From assembly GCA_013151965.1 (NCBI GenBank), contig JAADHF010000045.1, forward strand, positions 1 to 64,000: a stretch of DNA of 64,000 nucleotides, written 5' to 3'. Positions 1 through 7,000 of this stretch are shown here, in pieces. The notes under the pieces were generated by a model, which did not search any database, was not told the DNA's origin, and saw only the letters and a program-made list of their open reading frames with translations. Position 1 is the stretch's first letter; each line of letters starts with the position of its first letter. Both the position numbers and the translations under genes were made by a program. This stretch comes from Spirochaetota bacterium (GTDB lineage: Bacteria; Spirochaetota; Spirochaetia; SZUA-6).

Positions 1-578
1 ATCATGTATTCCAGGTTTCTTGCATTGATTGTCATGCCGAACTGAGTCAATGCTGCAAGACTTGTTGCATAACGGGAATCTTCCTTTGCGGATTCTTCCC
101 CGATGCCGCGGGCGTTGAGTTTTTCATATATTTCCGAATAGATCGAAGCAAGGGTGTGTATGGTACTACGGTATTCTTTTTCGTATTTCCCGTCAAGAAT
201 CTCTTTCGGTACTTTGTATTCCTCTTTGAATAGAACGTACCTCTGAGATTTTTCGGTAAACGATGCAAGCCTGAAATTTTCGATAAACTCAACCGCATAA
301 CGCGATATTCCGGAAACATCGAAGTTCATTACGGCATGCTCGGCAACGGAGGCATGTCCCATTTCGAATATAATTTTTTTGTTCGAGCTGCGGGCTTTTT
401 CGACCTCTTTAACCGCATTTTCCCTTATAGCCCTGATTGTCTTTTGACTTCGTGATATCCTGGCGTACGATGCGGAAAGTGTTTCGGGGGTTAATCCGGC
501 TGCTTCTTCTCCCAGAGAGGTTTTTATCTTTTCCAGTAGAATTGTATCGATATTAATTCCGGCCAAAGCAATATGCAT
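1..578 (-). CDS. ThyX-family (flavin-dependent thymidylate synthase-like) protein, N-terminal part
   Basis: The 192 visible residues run off the left edge with no stop. ATG at 578-576 is the first usual start after an in-frame TGA; no clear ribosome binding site precedes it. The protein carries the ThyX framework: GHASVAEH, then SRYAVEFIENFRLASF and KSQRY, and later TQFGMTINARNLEYM. ThyX normally makes dTMP from dUMP with FAD, NADPH and methylenetetrahydrofolate. Its signature is RHRxxSxNExSxRY; here the aligned stretch is NFRLASFTEKSQRY, so the first Arg and the His that contact FAD/dUMP are replaced while the third Arg, the Ser residues and RY remain. Family membership is clear; catalytic activity is doubtful. 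The missing C-terminal part may hold a second domain, which cannot be judged here. Confidence 0.8.
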   Translation of the reverse strand, partial: MHIALAGINIDTILLEKIKTSLGEEAAGLTPETLSASYARISRSQKTIRAIRENAVKEVEKARSSNKKIIFEMGHASVAEHAVMNFDVSGISRYAVEFIENFRLASFTEKSQRYVLFKEEYKVPKEILDGKYEKEYRSTIHTLASIYSEIYEKLNARGIGEESAKEDSRYATSLAALTQFGMTINARNLEYM

Positions 579-643
579 AACTATTTCTATACTATCGGTC
601 TGTTTTTTTCAATCCATTTAAATGTCTTAACCGTAAATTAATC

Positions 644-679
644 TTGACGTTAGAAATTGAATATAGTATTTTTACTATA
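644..679 (+). promoter_or_regulatory. Promoter of the glutaredoxin-OsmC pair with a 7-base inverted repeat over the -10 box
   Basis: -35 TTGACG (644-649), 17-base spacer, -10 TATTTT (667-672). An inverted repeat TATAGTA (662-668) / TACTATA (673-679) with a TTTT centre lies across the -10 region, where a repressor would block transcription. Both downstream genes are redox proteins, so a peroxide- or redox-sensing repressor is a reasonable guess; no regulator gene is nearby. Confidence 0.5.
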
Positions 680-698
680 AACGATTCAGGAGGAAGAA

Positions 699-926
699 AT
701 GGCGGTTATAATTTATTCAACGCCGACCTGTTCTTTTTGCAGAAAGGCAAAACAGTACTTCATGGAGAGAAGAATACCCTTCAGGGAATATAATGTTGCT
801 TCGGACAAAAGAAAAGCGGATGAGATGGTGCGGAAATCCGGACAGATGGGAGTACCGGTACTTGACGTAAACGGAAAGATAATTGTCGGATTTAACAGGG
901 CGGAAATCGAAAAGGCTTTGCGCTGA
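699..926 (+). CDS. Glutaredoxin-like thiol-disulfide protein
   Basis: 75 residues, the size of the small glutaredoxin/NrdH/YruB group. A thioredoxin fold is indicated by the N-terminal strand followed by the redox motif C11-S-F-C14 and by the cis-proline segment GVPVLDVNG; the C-terminal GFNRAEIEKAL matches the terminal helix of YruB-type glutaredoxins. It is expected to be cytoplasmic and to reduce disulfides or mixed thiols, taking electrons from glutathione or thioredoxin reductase (which, cannot be told). A strong AGGAGGAAG site stands 5-6 bases before the ATG. It is followed 13 bases later by an OsmC-family gene, so the two probably form a small peroxide-defence operon. Confidence 0.88.
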   Translation: MAVIIYSTPTCSFCRKAKQYFMERRIPFREYNVASDKRKADEMVRKSGQMGVPVLDVNGKIIVGFNRAEIEKALR

Positions 927-939
927 TAAGGAGTATCAA

Positions 940-1356
940 ATGAGTGAAAAAACGATTGCGGAGTGGAAAGGCGGAATGGAGTTCGATGTTGAACTCCAGG
1001 GGCATCATTTTACAATTGATGCGGATGAGAAAGTAGGCGGAAGCAATAAGGGACCGCGGCCCAAATCTCTTTTATTGTCTGCACTTGCCGGTTGTACGGG
1101 TATGGATGTTGTATATTTTCTGCGTAAAATGCGTATGGAGTGGGATACTTTTCATCTGGAGGTTAAAGGCGAACTTACCGGTGAATATCCTAAAGTTTTT
1201 AAAGATATTATGATAAGGTATGTATTTGCCGGAGATAATCTGGATGCCGGTAAAATAGAGAAGGCGGTAAAAATGTCGCAGACTAAGTACTGCGGAGTTA
1301 CTGCTATGCTGGAAAAAACTGCAAAAATCAACTACGAGATAGTCCTGAATAAATAA
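940..1356 (+). CDS. OsmC/Ohr-family thiol peroxidase
   Basis: 138 residues from ATG 940, chosen because AAGGAG stands just before it; a longer reading frame would start inside the glutaredoxin gene. The two reactive cysteines of the OsmC family are in their usual settings: ALAGC52TGMDV at the start of the central helix and KYC118GVTAML. Such proteins reduce organic hydroperoxides using these two thiols. The sequence resembles the OsmC/YhfA-like branch more than Ohr, so substrate preference is open. It lies downstream of the glutaredoxin and probably shares its promoter; the glutaredoxin could recycle it. Confidence 0.88.
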   Translation: MSEKTIAEWKGGMEFDVELQGHHFTIDADEKVGGSNKGPRPKSLLLSALAGCTGMDVVYFLRKMRMEWDTFHLEVKGELTGEYPKVFKDIMIRYVFAGDNLDAGKIEKAVKMSQTKYCGVTAMLEKTAKINYEIVLNK

Positions 1357-1441
1357 TTCTTTTATGTTTTTAAAATCAAAAGATTAAAAAATCCCTTGTA
1401 TCTCTATTGTAGTACTGATGAGGTGATAACAGGGGGTTTTT

Positions 1442-1771
1442 ATGAATGGAACAATAGTAGATATAAAACCTGTCGTAGAGGTTAAAAGGTTAAGGATAAT
1501 TACAAGGGTCAGAGAGGAAAACGGAAGGATATTTAATGCCTGTCTCCCCGACCGCGAATTATCAGCTATTCTGCCGCGGTTTATTCTTCTGGGCAGGTGC
1601 GGTACCGCGCCTGAGGATCTTCTTGCCACAATAGCATCAATTATCAGAAAAGCGGTCCGCGGCAGAAAGGTGAGGTACTGGAAATACCGGGATACGGTTT
1701 ATGTCTCGTTTTTATCCTGGAGAGGTGTAAAATTTACCGGTGAAGAATTTGAGAAAACCAGTAAAACATAA
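1442..1771 (+). CDS. Hypothetical basic protein, 109 residues
   Basis: ATG is preceded by AGGGGG at good spacing. I do not recognise the family. The protein is rich in Arg and Lys, has no signal peptide or membrane segment, and holds only two cysteines. It looks like a small soluble alpha/beta protein: beta-rich first third, a central helix (roughly residues 58-72, PEDLLATIASIIRKA), then a strand pair ending WKYRDTVYVSFLSW. Its 3' end overlaps the 3' end of the opposite-strand SpoU gene by 38 bases. Confidence 0.65.
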   Translation: MNGTIVDIKPVVEVKRLRIITRVREENGRIFNACLPDRELSAILPRFILLGRCGTAPEDLLATIASIIRKAVRGRKVRYWKYRDTVYVSFLSWRGVKFTGEEFEKTSKT

Positions 1772-2495
1772 GAATACCGAAGGCAACAGATACATTAAGG
1801 GACTTTTTTGCACCGCCCATGGGGATGGAAACCCTGCCGTAACGGTTTTCTGCAATACTCAGTGCTTCGGGGCTTAATCCGAGTTCTTCCGAGCCGATTA
1901 AAACAATGCCTTCTTCGGGAAAATTAAAATCTTCTACCGGAATCCCCCCTAGTTCCAGGGCAAAGACAGGGCAGTCTTTTTTAAGAATATCCGGCAGGAA
2001 TCCGGTTTTCCAGGGCACGATTTTTTCCGCTCCTCTGGCTGTTTTTGTTGCACGCTGATGAGTGGGCAGAGGGGTGCCCGGGGACAGGTAAACCATCTCC
2101 GCACCGAATGCCTCGGCTGTTCTGAAAATGGCGCCTACGTTATAGGGTGACCGGATGTCCTCTAAATAAACCCGGATCGGCAGCCGGATGCGCTTTTCCG
2201 CATTAAGATTACCGCTTTTATAATCGACAATATCCCACTCGGCAGGCTCCATATTGAGATGTTTCCGGATTAGATGGCGGATATTATTAATCTTTCTTAT
2301 AAGAGTTTCTCCGGAAACAGGATACTTCTCCCTGTTTATTATGCCCTCGGGCAGTATTTCCATAAGATTACCGAGATATGTGCTGTCTAAGAGTTTCCCG
2401 GAGTATAGTTCGATTTCCATGGCCTTTAAAATCAGTACGATTTTTCGAAGACGTGTTTTTTCCGGAAGTTTTTTTAATTTTTCAATGGGAAACAT
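1734..2495 (-). CDS. SpoU/TrmH-family RNA 2'-O-methyltransferase
   Basis: 253 residues. The SPOUT C-terminal half has the three family motifs: NVGAIFRTAEAFGAE (motif 1, with the Arg used in catalysis), IVLIGSEELGLSPEAL (motif 2) and IPMGGAKKSLNVSVAFGI (motif 3, the trefoil-knot SAM site). The N-terminal 95 residues are a helical extension unlike the L30e-like domain of RlmB. Target (tRNA or rRNA) cannot be assigned. It is the last gene of a minus-strand group with flgM and the dehydrogenase-like gene, 15 bases after the latter. No strong ribosome binding site is visible, so translation may depend on coupling. Confidence 0.85.
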   Translation of the reverse strand: MFPIEKLKKLPEKTRLRKIVLILKAMEIELYSGKLLDSTYLGNLMEILPEGIINREKYPVSGETLIRKINNIRHLIRKHLNMEPAEWDIVDYKSGNLNAEKRIRLPIRVYLEDIRSPYNVGAIFRTAEAFGAEMVYLSPGTPLPTHQRATKTARGAEKIVPWKTGFLPDILKKDCPVFALELGGIPVEDFNFPEEGIVLIGSEELGLSPEALSIAENRYGRVSIPMGGAKKSLNVSVAFGILMFYWFSQILHR

Positions 2496-2510
2496 AATTC
2501 TTAAAGACTT

Positions 2511-3704
2511 TTAAAAAGCCGCTTTTATGATTTCATACAGATCTTCGGTGGAAACAAGGCGGGGCAGGTAGTTCATCATATCGAAGGACCGTGCGGAGCC
2601 TGCAATTTCGATCATATCATCCAGATCAAGATCAAAATCTCTTAAACGTGTTGCAAGATCGGCAGAACCGATAAACCCTCTTACCGTCTCGACGGCAGCA
2701 TTTGCCTCTTCGATAGGGGCATGTTTATTGATTTTTTCATTGATATCCTCATCCTCTGCGGATTCGATATCGATATTCTCTTCCTGCAGGAGTCTGCTGA
2801 TAGCTGCAAGTTTTTCCGTGCTAGCCGACATATTAAACTCCATAATATGAGGAAGAAGAATGGTGGAAATCCATGATTTAGGCACCATAAATCTTGCATT
2901 TATACTGTAGGAAAGAGCGGCGCCTATACCCATTTTACTCATGGAGAGACCTATCGCAGTCAGCATTCCGGCTGTGGAGGCATTTGTTCTGTGACGAATG
3001 TCATCCGGTTCGTTTTGCAGCAGAGGAATAGTCCTGCCCAGAATTTCTATGGCTTTTGTGAAAAGTGTATCTGCCAGATAATTCGTTTTCTGTGAGAGCA
3101 TCCCTTCTATTGCACAGAGCATGGTATCGAACATTGTTGTCAGTGTGTATTTTTTAGGCAGAGACTGGCTTAATTTCGGGTCTATAATAACAGCTTTTGT
3201 GATATTGCTCTGGGTTTTTCCGATACGGGCTGTTCTGTCCTTTGCATCTACAATAAAGTATTCGTCGCTGAGCATAAAAGGGTTTCTGCATGTTGTCGGT
3301 ATCTCAACATAGGATAGGGGAATTCCTTTGGGCTGTACTCCGGAGAGAAAATCATCCATGTCATTTTCCACCGGCGTTGTCATGGCTATGGATTTGGCAA
3401 TGGAGAGTGTTTTAATCCCTCCCAGGCCTATAATAAGATCGGCATGAGAACCGCGGGCAAGAGAAACACCCTCATCTACCGAGGAACTTGTTGCATTCGG
3501 TACTATTTCATCGAAAATAATGTACTGTATACCTCTTTTTCCGAGCAGAGTGGATATTTTTTCTATGATTTTAGGTTCGTATAGTATGGCTTCCGTAACG
3601 ATAAGAACGCGTTCTCCGAATTCGGATACTATGGGACCGAGCCTGTTAACTGCATCAAGACCTAATAAAACATGGGAGGGTATATGAAGATTAATGTCCG
3701 CCAT
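2511..3704 (-). CDS. Iron-containing alcohol dehydrogenase family protein lacking metal ligands (probable pseudoenzyme)
   Basis: 397 residues, normal length for family III alcohol dehydrogenases, with the typical fold landmarks (dinucleotide domain about 1-180, helical domain 185-397; ILLPHIMEFN). Key residues are changed. The GGGS cofactor motif reads G95-G-I-K98, with Ser101 at the following Asp. Of the four iron ligands only Asp193 (FDTMLCAIE) remains: His becomes Cys197, and the two later His positions (aHPLG and PHG in FucO) are Tyr266 and Lys276. Simple dehydrogenase chemistry is therefore unlikely; a binding or regulatory role is more plausible. It sits 9 bases after flgM and 15 before a SpoU gene, so it is probably co-transcribed with the flagellar regulator. 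Confidence 0.82.
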   Translation of the reverse strand: MADINLHIPSHVLLGLDAVNRLGPIVSEFGERVLIVTEAILYEPKIIEKISTLLGKRGIQYIIFDEIVPNATSSSVDEGVSLARGSHADLIIGLGGIKTLSIAKSIAMTTPVENDMDDFLSGVQPKGIPLSYVEIPTTCRNPFMLSDEYFIVDAKDRTARIGKTQSNITKAVIIDPKLSQSLPKKYTLTTMFDTMLCAIEGMLSQKTNYLADTLFTKAIEILGRTIPLLQNEPDDIRHRTNASTAGMLTAIGLSMSKMGIGAALSYSINARFMVPKSWISTILLPHIMEFNMSASTEKLAAISRLLQEENIDIESAEDEDINEKINKHAPIEEANAAVETVRGFIGSADLATRLRDFDLDLDDMIEIAGSARSFDMMNYLPRLVSTEDLYEIIKAAF

Positions 3705-3713
3705 TTGAATAAA

Positions 3714-4001
3714 TTATTCCAGGCCGAAAGATTCAAGAATTTTATCCGCTACAATTTCTACCGTTTTCTTATTTATATAGGAAGGATCCGCTAATTTTCT
3801 TCTGGCTTCTTCGACTTTGTCCATACGTACATTGGGAACCTGTTTTGCGATTTCCGTTGCTTTATAGATTTCCGATTTTGCACGAGCCTCCTCTGACAGA
3901 TGTATGGAGTCCTTATGTTTGACATTTTTAGAACTTGCCGGTTTACTGTTCTTTTTGACTTTTGAAATCTGGTCTAATGGTCCTATACTCTCTACTGTCA
4001 T
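3714..4001 (-). CDS. flgM: Anti-sigma-28 factor FlgM
   Basis: 95 residues from ATG 4001; AAGGAAGGA stands 8 bases upstream, and an upstream TTG at 4022 is rejected because it would overlap that site. The C-terminal half matches FlgM: IHLSEEARAKSEIY, then VPNVRMDKVEEARRKLADPSYI and a last helix EIVADKILESFGLE. FlgM holds the flagellar sigma factor FliA inactive until the hook-basal body is finished and FlgM is exported. The first 30 residues are basic and disordered-looking, as expected for a secreted anti-sigma factor. It lies between rsmI and the dehydrogenase-like gene; no flagellar structural gene is in the window. Confidence 0.9.
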   Translation of the reverse strand: MTVESIGPLDQISKVKKNSKPASSKNVKHKDSIHLSEEARAKSEIYKATEIAKQVPNVRMDKVEEARRKLADPSYINKKTVEIVADKILESFGLE

Positions 4002-4052
4002 CGTTAGAGTCCTTCCTTTCAATTTCCTATATCGTCACTGTAAATTAGTAAC

Positions 4053-4733
4053 TTAAACCTTTTTAGTCCCTTCGATCAAAATAGAAAATTCTCCCCTTAT
4101 TCTGTCCTTTACCTGCAGTTGAGTCAATATCTCGTCCGCTCTGCCGAAAATAAATTCTTCATAAATCTTTGTTATTTCACGTCCGATAAAAACTTTTCTC
4201 TCCGGCAGTATTGCCGCCATATCTTCCAGGAGGGATTTAACCCTGTATGGTGATTCATAGATTACTATATTTTCGCACATTGCCTTAATTCTCTGCAGAT
4301 CTTTTCTTCTCCTGCTCCCTTTGGGGGATAAAAATCCATAAAAGCAGAAGCCTCTGGATTCGATACCGGATACGCTGATAAGTGTCGAAACAGCCGAAGG
4401 ACCGGGTATGGGAACAGTTCTTATATTCCGGTCCCTGACGAGCCTTACAATAGAGGCTCCGGGGTCGGAAATGCCCGGAGTTCCGCTGTCGCACACAAGT
4501 GCTACAGCGGAACCCTCTTTTAGAAATCTTAATATTTTTTCACCTGCTTTTTTTTCATTATGTGAATGGAAGCTTACCAGTTTTTTCTTTATTTCGTAAT
4601 GGTTCAGCAGCTTCAGTGTCTGTCTTGTGTCCTCGCAGGCAATAATATCTACGTTTTTAAGGGTATCCAGAGCCCTTAATGTAATATCTTTCAGATTTCC
4701 GATAGGAGTAGCCACTATATAGAGAACCGCCAT
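4053..4733 (-). CDS. rsmI: 16S rRNA (cytidine-1402-2'-O)-methyltransferase RsmI
   Basis: 226 residues from ATG 4733, where the family's usual opening begins (AVLYIVATPIGNLKDIT). Tetrapyrrole-methylase fold: ACEDTRQTLKLLNHY, LVCDSGTPGISDPGA (SAM loop), PIPGPSAVSTLISVSGI, and YESPYRVKSLLEDM are all standard RsmI stretches. The enzyme 2'-O-methylates C1402 in the ribosomal P site. A weak AAGG stands before the ATG; a GTT- or longer start up to 4775 is possible but not needed. It is the first gene of the rsmI-flgM-dehydrogenase-SpoU group, 51 bases before flgM. Confidence 0.94.
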   Translation of the reverse strand: MAVLYIVATPIGNLKDITLRALDTLKNVDIIACEDTRQTLKLLNHYEIKKKLVSFHSHNEKKAGEKILRFLKEGSAVALVCDSGTPGISDPGASIVRLVRDRNIRTVPIPGPSAVSTLISVSGIESRGFCFYGFLSPKGSRRRKDLQRIKAMCENIVIYESPYRVKSLLEDMAAILPERKVFIGREITKIYEEFIFGRADEILTQLQVKDRIRGEFSILIEGTKKV

Positions 4734-4890
4734 AGTGTATACCTTAACCGTTATTCTTCCTGTTTGCAACCACATACGGAATTTGTATACTTTTCCGCCT
4801 AAAACCGCATACCCTCTGCAATTATCTTATTAAGAAAAAATTTGCTTAACGGCACCTTATGTGATAAATTTGTAGAGGAGGAATGGTAAA

Positions 4891-5049
4891 ATGATAAAGG
4901 AAAAAGCGAGGAAATATACGAAAACTTCATTTGCTGTTCATCGTTTTCCAGTTGAAGGTTCCATAAAGAGACTGCTTAAGCAGGAGGGTAAATTCTTGCA
5001 TGGAACACGGGGAAAGCCGACCAGGGGACCCAGGGGAAACAAAAGATAG
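4891..5049 (+). CDS. Small, highly basic 52-residue protein
   Basis: ATG 4891 has a very strong GAGGAGGAA site 7 bases upstream, and the frame ends at TAG 5047-5049. The product carries many Lys/Arg and ends in a Gly-Arg-Pro-rich tail (HGTRGKPTRGPRGNKR), which suggests RNA binding, for example at the ribosome; I do not recognise a named family. The next gene starts 6 bases later with its AGGAAA site overlapping this stop codon, so the two are probably translated together. A promoter-like TTGCTT-17-TAAATT lies at 4842-4870, but its predicted start site would cut into the ribosome binding site, so it is weak evidence. Confidence 0.7.
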   Translation: MIKEKARKYTKTSFAVHRFPVEGSIKRLLKQEGKFLHGTRGKPTRGPRGNKR

Positions 5050-5055
5050 GAAAGT

Positions 5056-5493
5056 GTGAGTATAGCCTGGTACATTTTACTTTTTCTCGGATTTACGGCA
5101 CTTTTTGCCCTACTCTCCGGAAGTTTTTTAAGGGGACAGAGGGGTATAGCGAATAATATATCCGGTGATGCGGAAATAAAATCTTATCCCTGCCCGATCT
5201 GCGGATCCGGGTTAAAAAAGGGCCAGAGGATCCATTCTGTTGTATATCCCGGCAGGGAATCTTTAAAATCAGCATCTCCTCTGCCTGCCGGCAGAATCGG
5301 ATATGATGATCGAATTGTTTATATCTACGGGTGTCCTTACTGTTATCCCGGTAATTCTGATATAAAACGAATCTGCCCTGTCTGTAAAAAGGAAATGGCA
5401 GAAGGCGGTTACCTTATGGGGAGAATGTGGAACAGGAGGGGAAAGAATCATCTCCATATACAGGGCTGTAATACCTGCAAAACAGGCAGATAA
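5056..5493 (+). CDS. Membrane-anchored zinc-ribbon protein with four CxxC pairs
   Basis: 145 residues from GTG 5056 (AGGAAA upstream). One hydrophobic segment (about 4-24) should anchor it in the inner membrane. The rest holds four CxxC pairs: C46-PI-C49, C93-PY-C96, C107-PV-C110 and C138-NT-C141, enough for two zinc ribbons, with a Pro/Gly loop between the first two. I do not recognise a family. The basic small protein directly upstream is likely co-translated with it. A redox or scaffold role is possible, but nothing shows which. Confidence 0.72.
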   Translation: MSIAWYILLFLGFTALFALLSGSFLRGQRGIANNISGDAEIKSYPCPICGSGLKKGQRIHSVVYPGRESLKSASPLPAGRIGYDDRIVYIYGCPYCYPGNSDIKRICPVCKKEMAEGGYLMGRMWNRRGKNHLHIQGCNTCKTGR

Positions 5494-5549
5494 ATTCCGT
5501 ATTATACGGATCACTTAAGAGGCTGCGGCACCGCCATAAAATACCCTGT

Positions 5550-6056
5550 TTAAAAAGTAAAATAATTAACCGACATACTTTTAAGTTCCACTACGGCAAT
5601 CGCCGGTTTGTCTGCAAGGTATCCTGCACATGAACCGGGGTTAAGAATTGTTATTATTCTATTGCCTTTGGTGAAAGCATCGAGTCTTTTCTTATGTGTA
5701 TGCCCGTAGATCACAAGATCGAATTCCCCGGATCTGTACAGTTCGTCCGCAATATCAGGGTAATGCATTACAGCTATTGCCCGGCCGTCTATGGTTACCT
5801 TCAGAATGCCCTGCTGTATGGAACAAAAACCGCCTGCACTCCTTGTCAGAAGTATCCTGTCGCCGTCGTTATTGCCGAATACTGCATAAGCTTTACTGCA
5901 TTCGGGCTGTAATTTATCAAGCTCTTTAAAAACGAAGGGCGAACAAAAATCTCCTGCGTGAATAAGAAATTCAATACCCTCTCTTTTAAAAATCCCGACC
6001 GCCTGTTTTATGTTAACGAGATGGTCATGTGTATCGGAAAGTACACCGATTTTCAT
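5550..6056 (-). CDS. YfcE/MJ0936-type metallophosphoesterase
   Basis: 168 residues, typical for the small calcineurin-like phosphodiesterases. All metal-binding blocks are present: GVLSDTHDH (first Asp and His), IHAGDF (bridging Asp), FGNND, MHYPD and YGHTHKK. These use two divalent metals to hydrolyse phosphodiesters; natural substrates in this group are mostly unknown. AGGAGG stands before the ATG. The gene is convergent with the zinc-ribbon gene and divergent from proC. Confidence 0.9.
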   Translation of the reverse strand: MKIGVLSDTHDHLVNIKQAVGIFKREGIEFLIHAGDFCSPFVFKELDKLQPECSKAYAVFGNNDGDRILLTRSAGGFCSIQQGILKVTIDGRAIAVMHYPDIADELYRSGEFDLVIYGHTHKKRLDAFTKGNRIITILNPGSCAGYLADKPAIAVVELKSMSVNYFTF

Positions 6057-6162
6057 ATAATCCTCCTATTTTAAGAATAGTACCGGGTAGCCGAACCTGT
6101 TATGATATATTTATACTTTAAGGCAACAATCTTCAAGACTTTAATCTGTGGAGGATAAAGAT

Positions 6163-6975
6163 ATGAAAAGAATAGGGATAATCGGCTTTGGCATCATGGG
6201 CGAATCCGTAGTTACCAGCCTTTTAAGGCACGGCGGAAAATATGAGATCGGTATTCTTGAGAAGAGGGGGGAAAGGGTTGTTTTTGCCATGGAGAAATAC
6301 GGGCTTATTGCACATAGAAATATAAGGACCCTTATGGATAATTCGGATATTGTTATAGTTGCCGTTAAACCCCAGGATATATCCGCAATACTTGGTGAGA
6401 TGGAGTCATCCTTTATAGCGGGGGAAGCAAGTATGATTGTTAAGGGAATTATCTCGATCGTCGCCGGTAAGAGGATGGAGGTATTTAAAAAACGGCTGGG
6501 GGTTAAGAATATTGCGCGGTTCATGCCCAATATATCGGTAAGAGTATCCGGAGCCCCGGTCGGAGTATCGTTCCCGGAAGGAATAGATGAGGGATTTAAA
6601 CTCGATGTTCTTTCTATTGCCGGTGCACTCGGAACTGCATTTGAAATCCCTGAGGATCTTATACCTGCGTTTACAGGTTTATCCGGTTCCGGAATAGCAT
6701 TTGTTTTTAAGTTTATTCATGCTCTTGCCCTCGGAGGTGTATCCTCGGGTTTGTCTTATAAAAACGCCTTACATATTGTTACTGCGATGTTTAAAGGGAC
6801 TGTCGAACTGCTCGAAAAATCCGGGAGGGACCCTGTCGATCTTATGCACGATGTTATTTCCCCTGGCGGAACAACAATAGCGGGGATAACGGCTCTGGAA
6901 AAAAGTTCGTTTGAGTATACTGTTATGGATGCGGTAAAAAGTGCCGCTCTGCGGGCAAAACAACTTGAAGCTTAG
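6163..6975 (+). CDS. proC: Pyrroline-5-carboxylate reductase
   Basis: 270 residues. ATG 6163 is chosen because a GTG 15 bases upstream is itself part of the GTGGAGGAT ribosome binding site. N-terminal Rossmann motif GIIGFGIMGESVVTSLL for NAD(P)H; C-terminal dimer domain with the family signature LSGSGIAFVFKFIHAL and SPGGTTIAGITALE. It catalyses the last step of proline synthesis, pyrroline-5-carboxylate to proline, in the cytoplasm. serS follows 25 bases downstream but has its own promoter at this gene's 3' end. Confidence 0.94.
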   Translation: MKRIGIIGFGIMGESVVTSLLRHGGKYEIGILEKRGERVVFAMEKYGLIAHRNIRTLMDNSDIVIVAVKPQDISAILGEMESSFIAGEASMIVKGIISIVAGKRMEVFKKRLGVKNIARFMPNISVRVSGAPVGVSFPEGIDEGFKLDVLSIAGALGTAFEIPEDLIPAFTGLSGSGIAFVFKFIHALALGGVSSGLSYKNALHIVTAMFKGTVELLEKSGRDPVDLMHDVISPGGTTIAGITALEKSSFEYTVMDAVKSAALRAKQLEA

Positions 6976-6993
6976 TGTATGAACCGGTATTAT
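6965..6993 (+). promoter_or_regulatory. serS promoter predicting a leaderless mRNA
   Basis: -35 TTGAAG (6965-6970), 17-base spacer, -10 TATTAT (6988-6993), then 7 bases to the serS ATG at 7001. Transcription would start at or next to the A of ATG. serS has no ribosome binding site, which fits. The -35 box overlaps the end of proC. Confidence 0.65.
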
Positions 6994-7000
6994 CTATAGC

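Noticed and set aside
47..319. 90-residue minus-strand open frame at the left end
   Set aside because: It is a different frame of the ThyX-like gene, whose own frame is open over all 578 bases and shows family motifs.
883..939. Longer N-terminus for the OsmC protein
   Set aside because: It would lie inside the glutaredoxin gene, and AAGGAG stands directly before ATG 940.
4842..4870. TTGCTT-17-TAAATT promoter for the small basic gene
   Set aside because: Spacing is ideal, but the predicted start at about 4877 would remove part of the strong ribosome binding site, so I do not list it as a feature.
5496..5510. TCCGTAT/ATACGGA palindrome as a terminator between convergent genes
   Set aside because: The centre is a single base, so the hairpin would be short, and no T-run follows on either strand.
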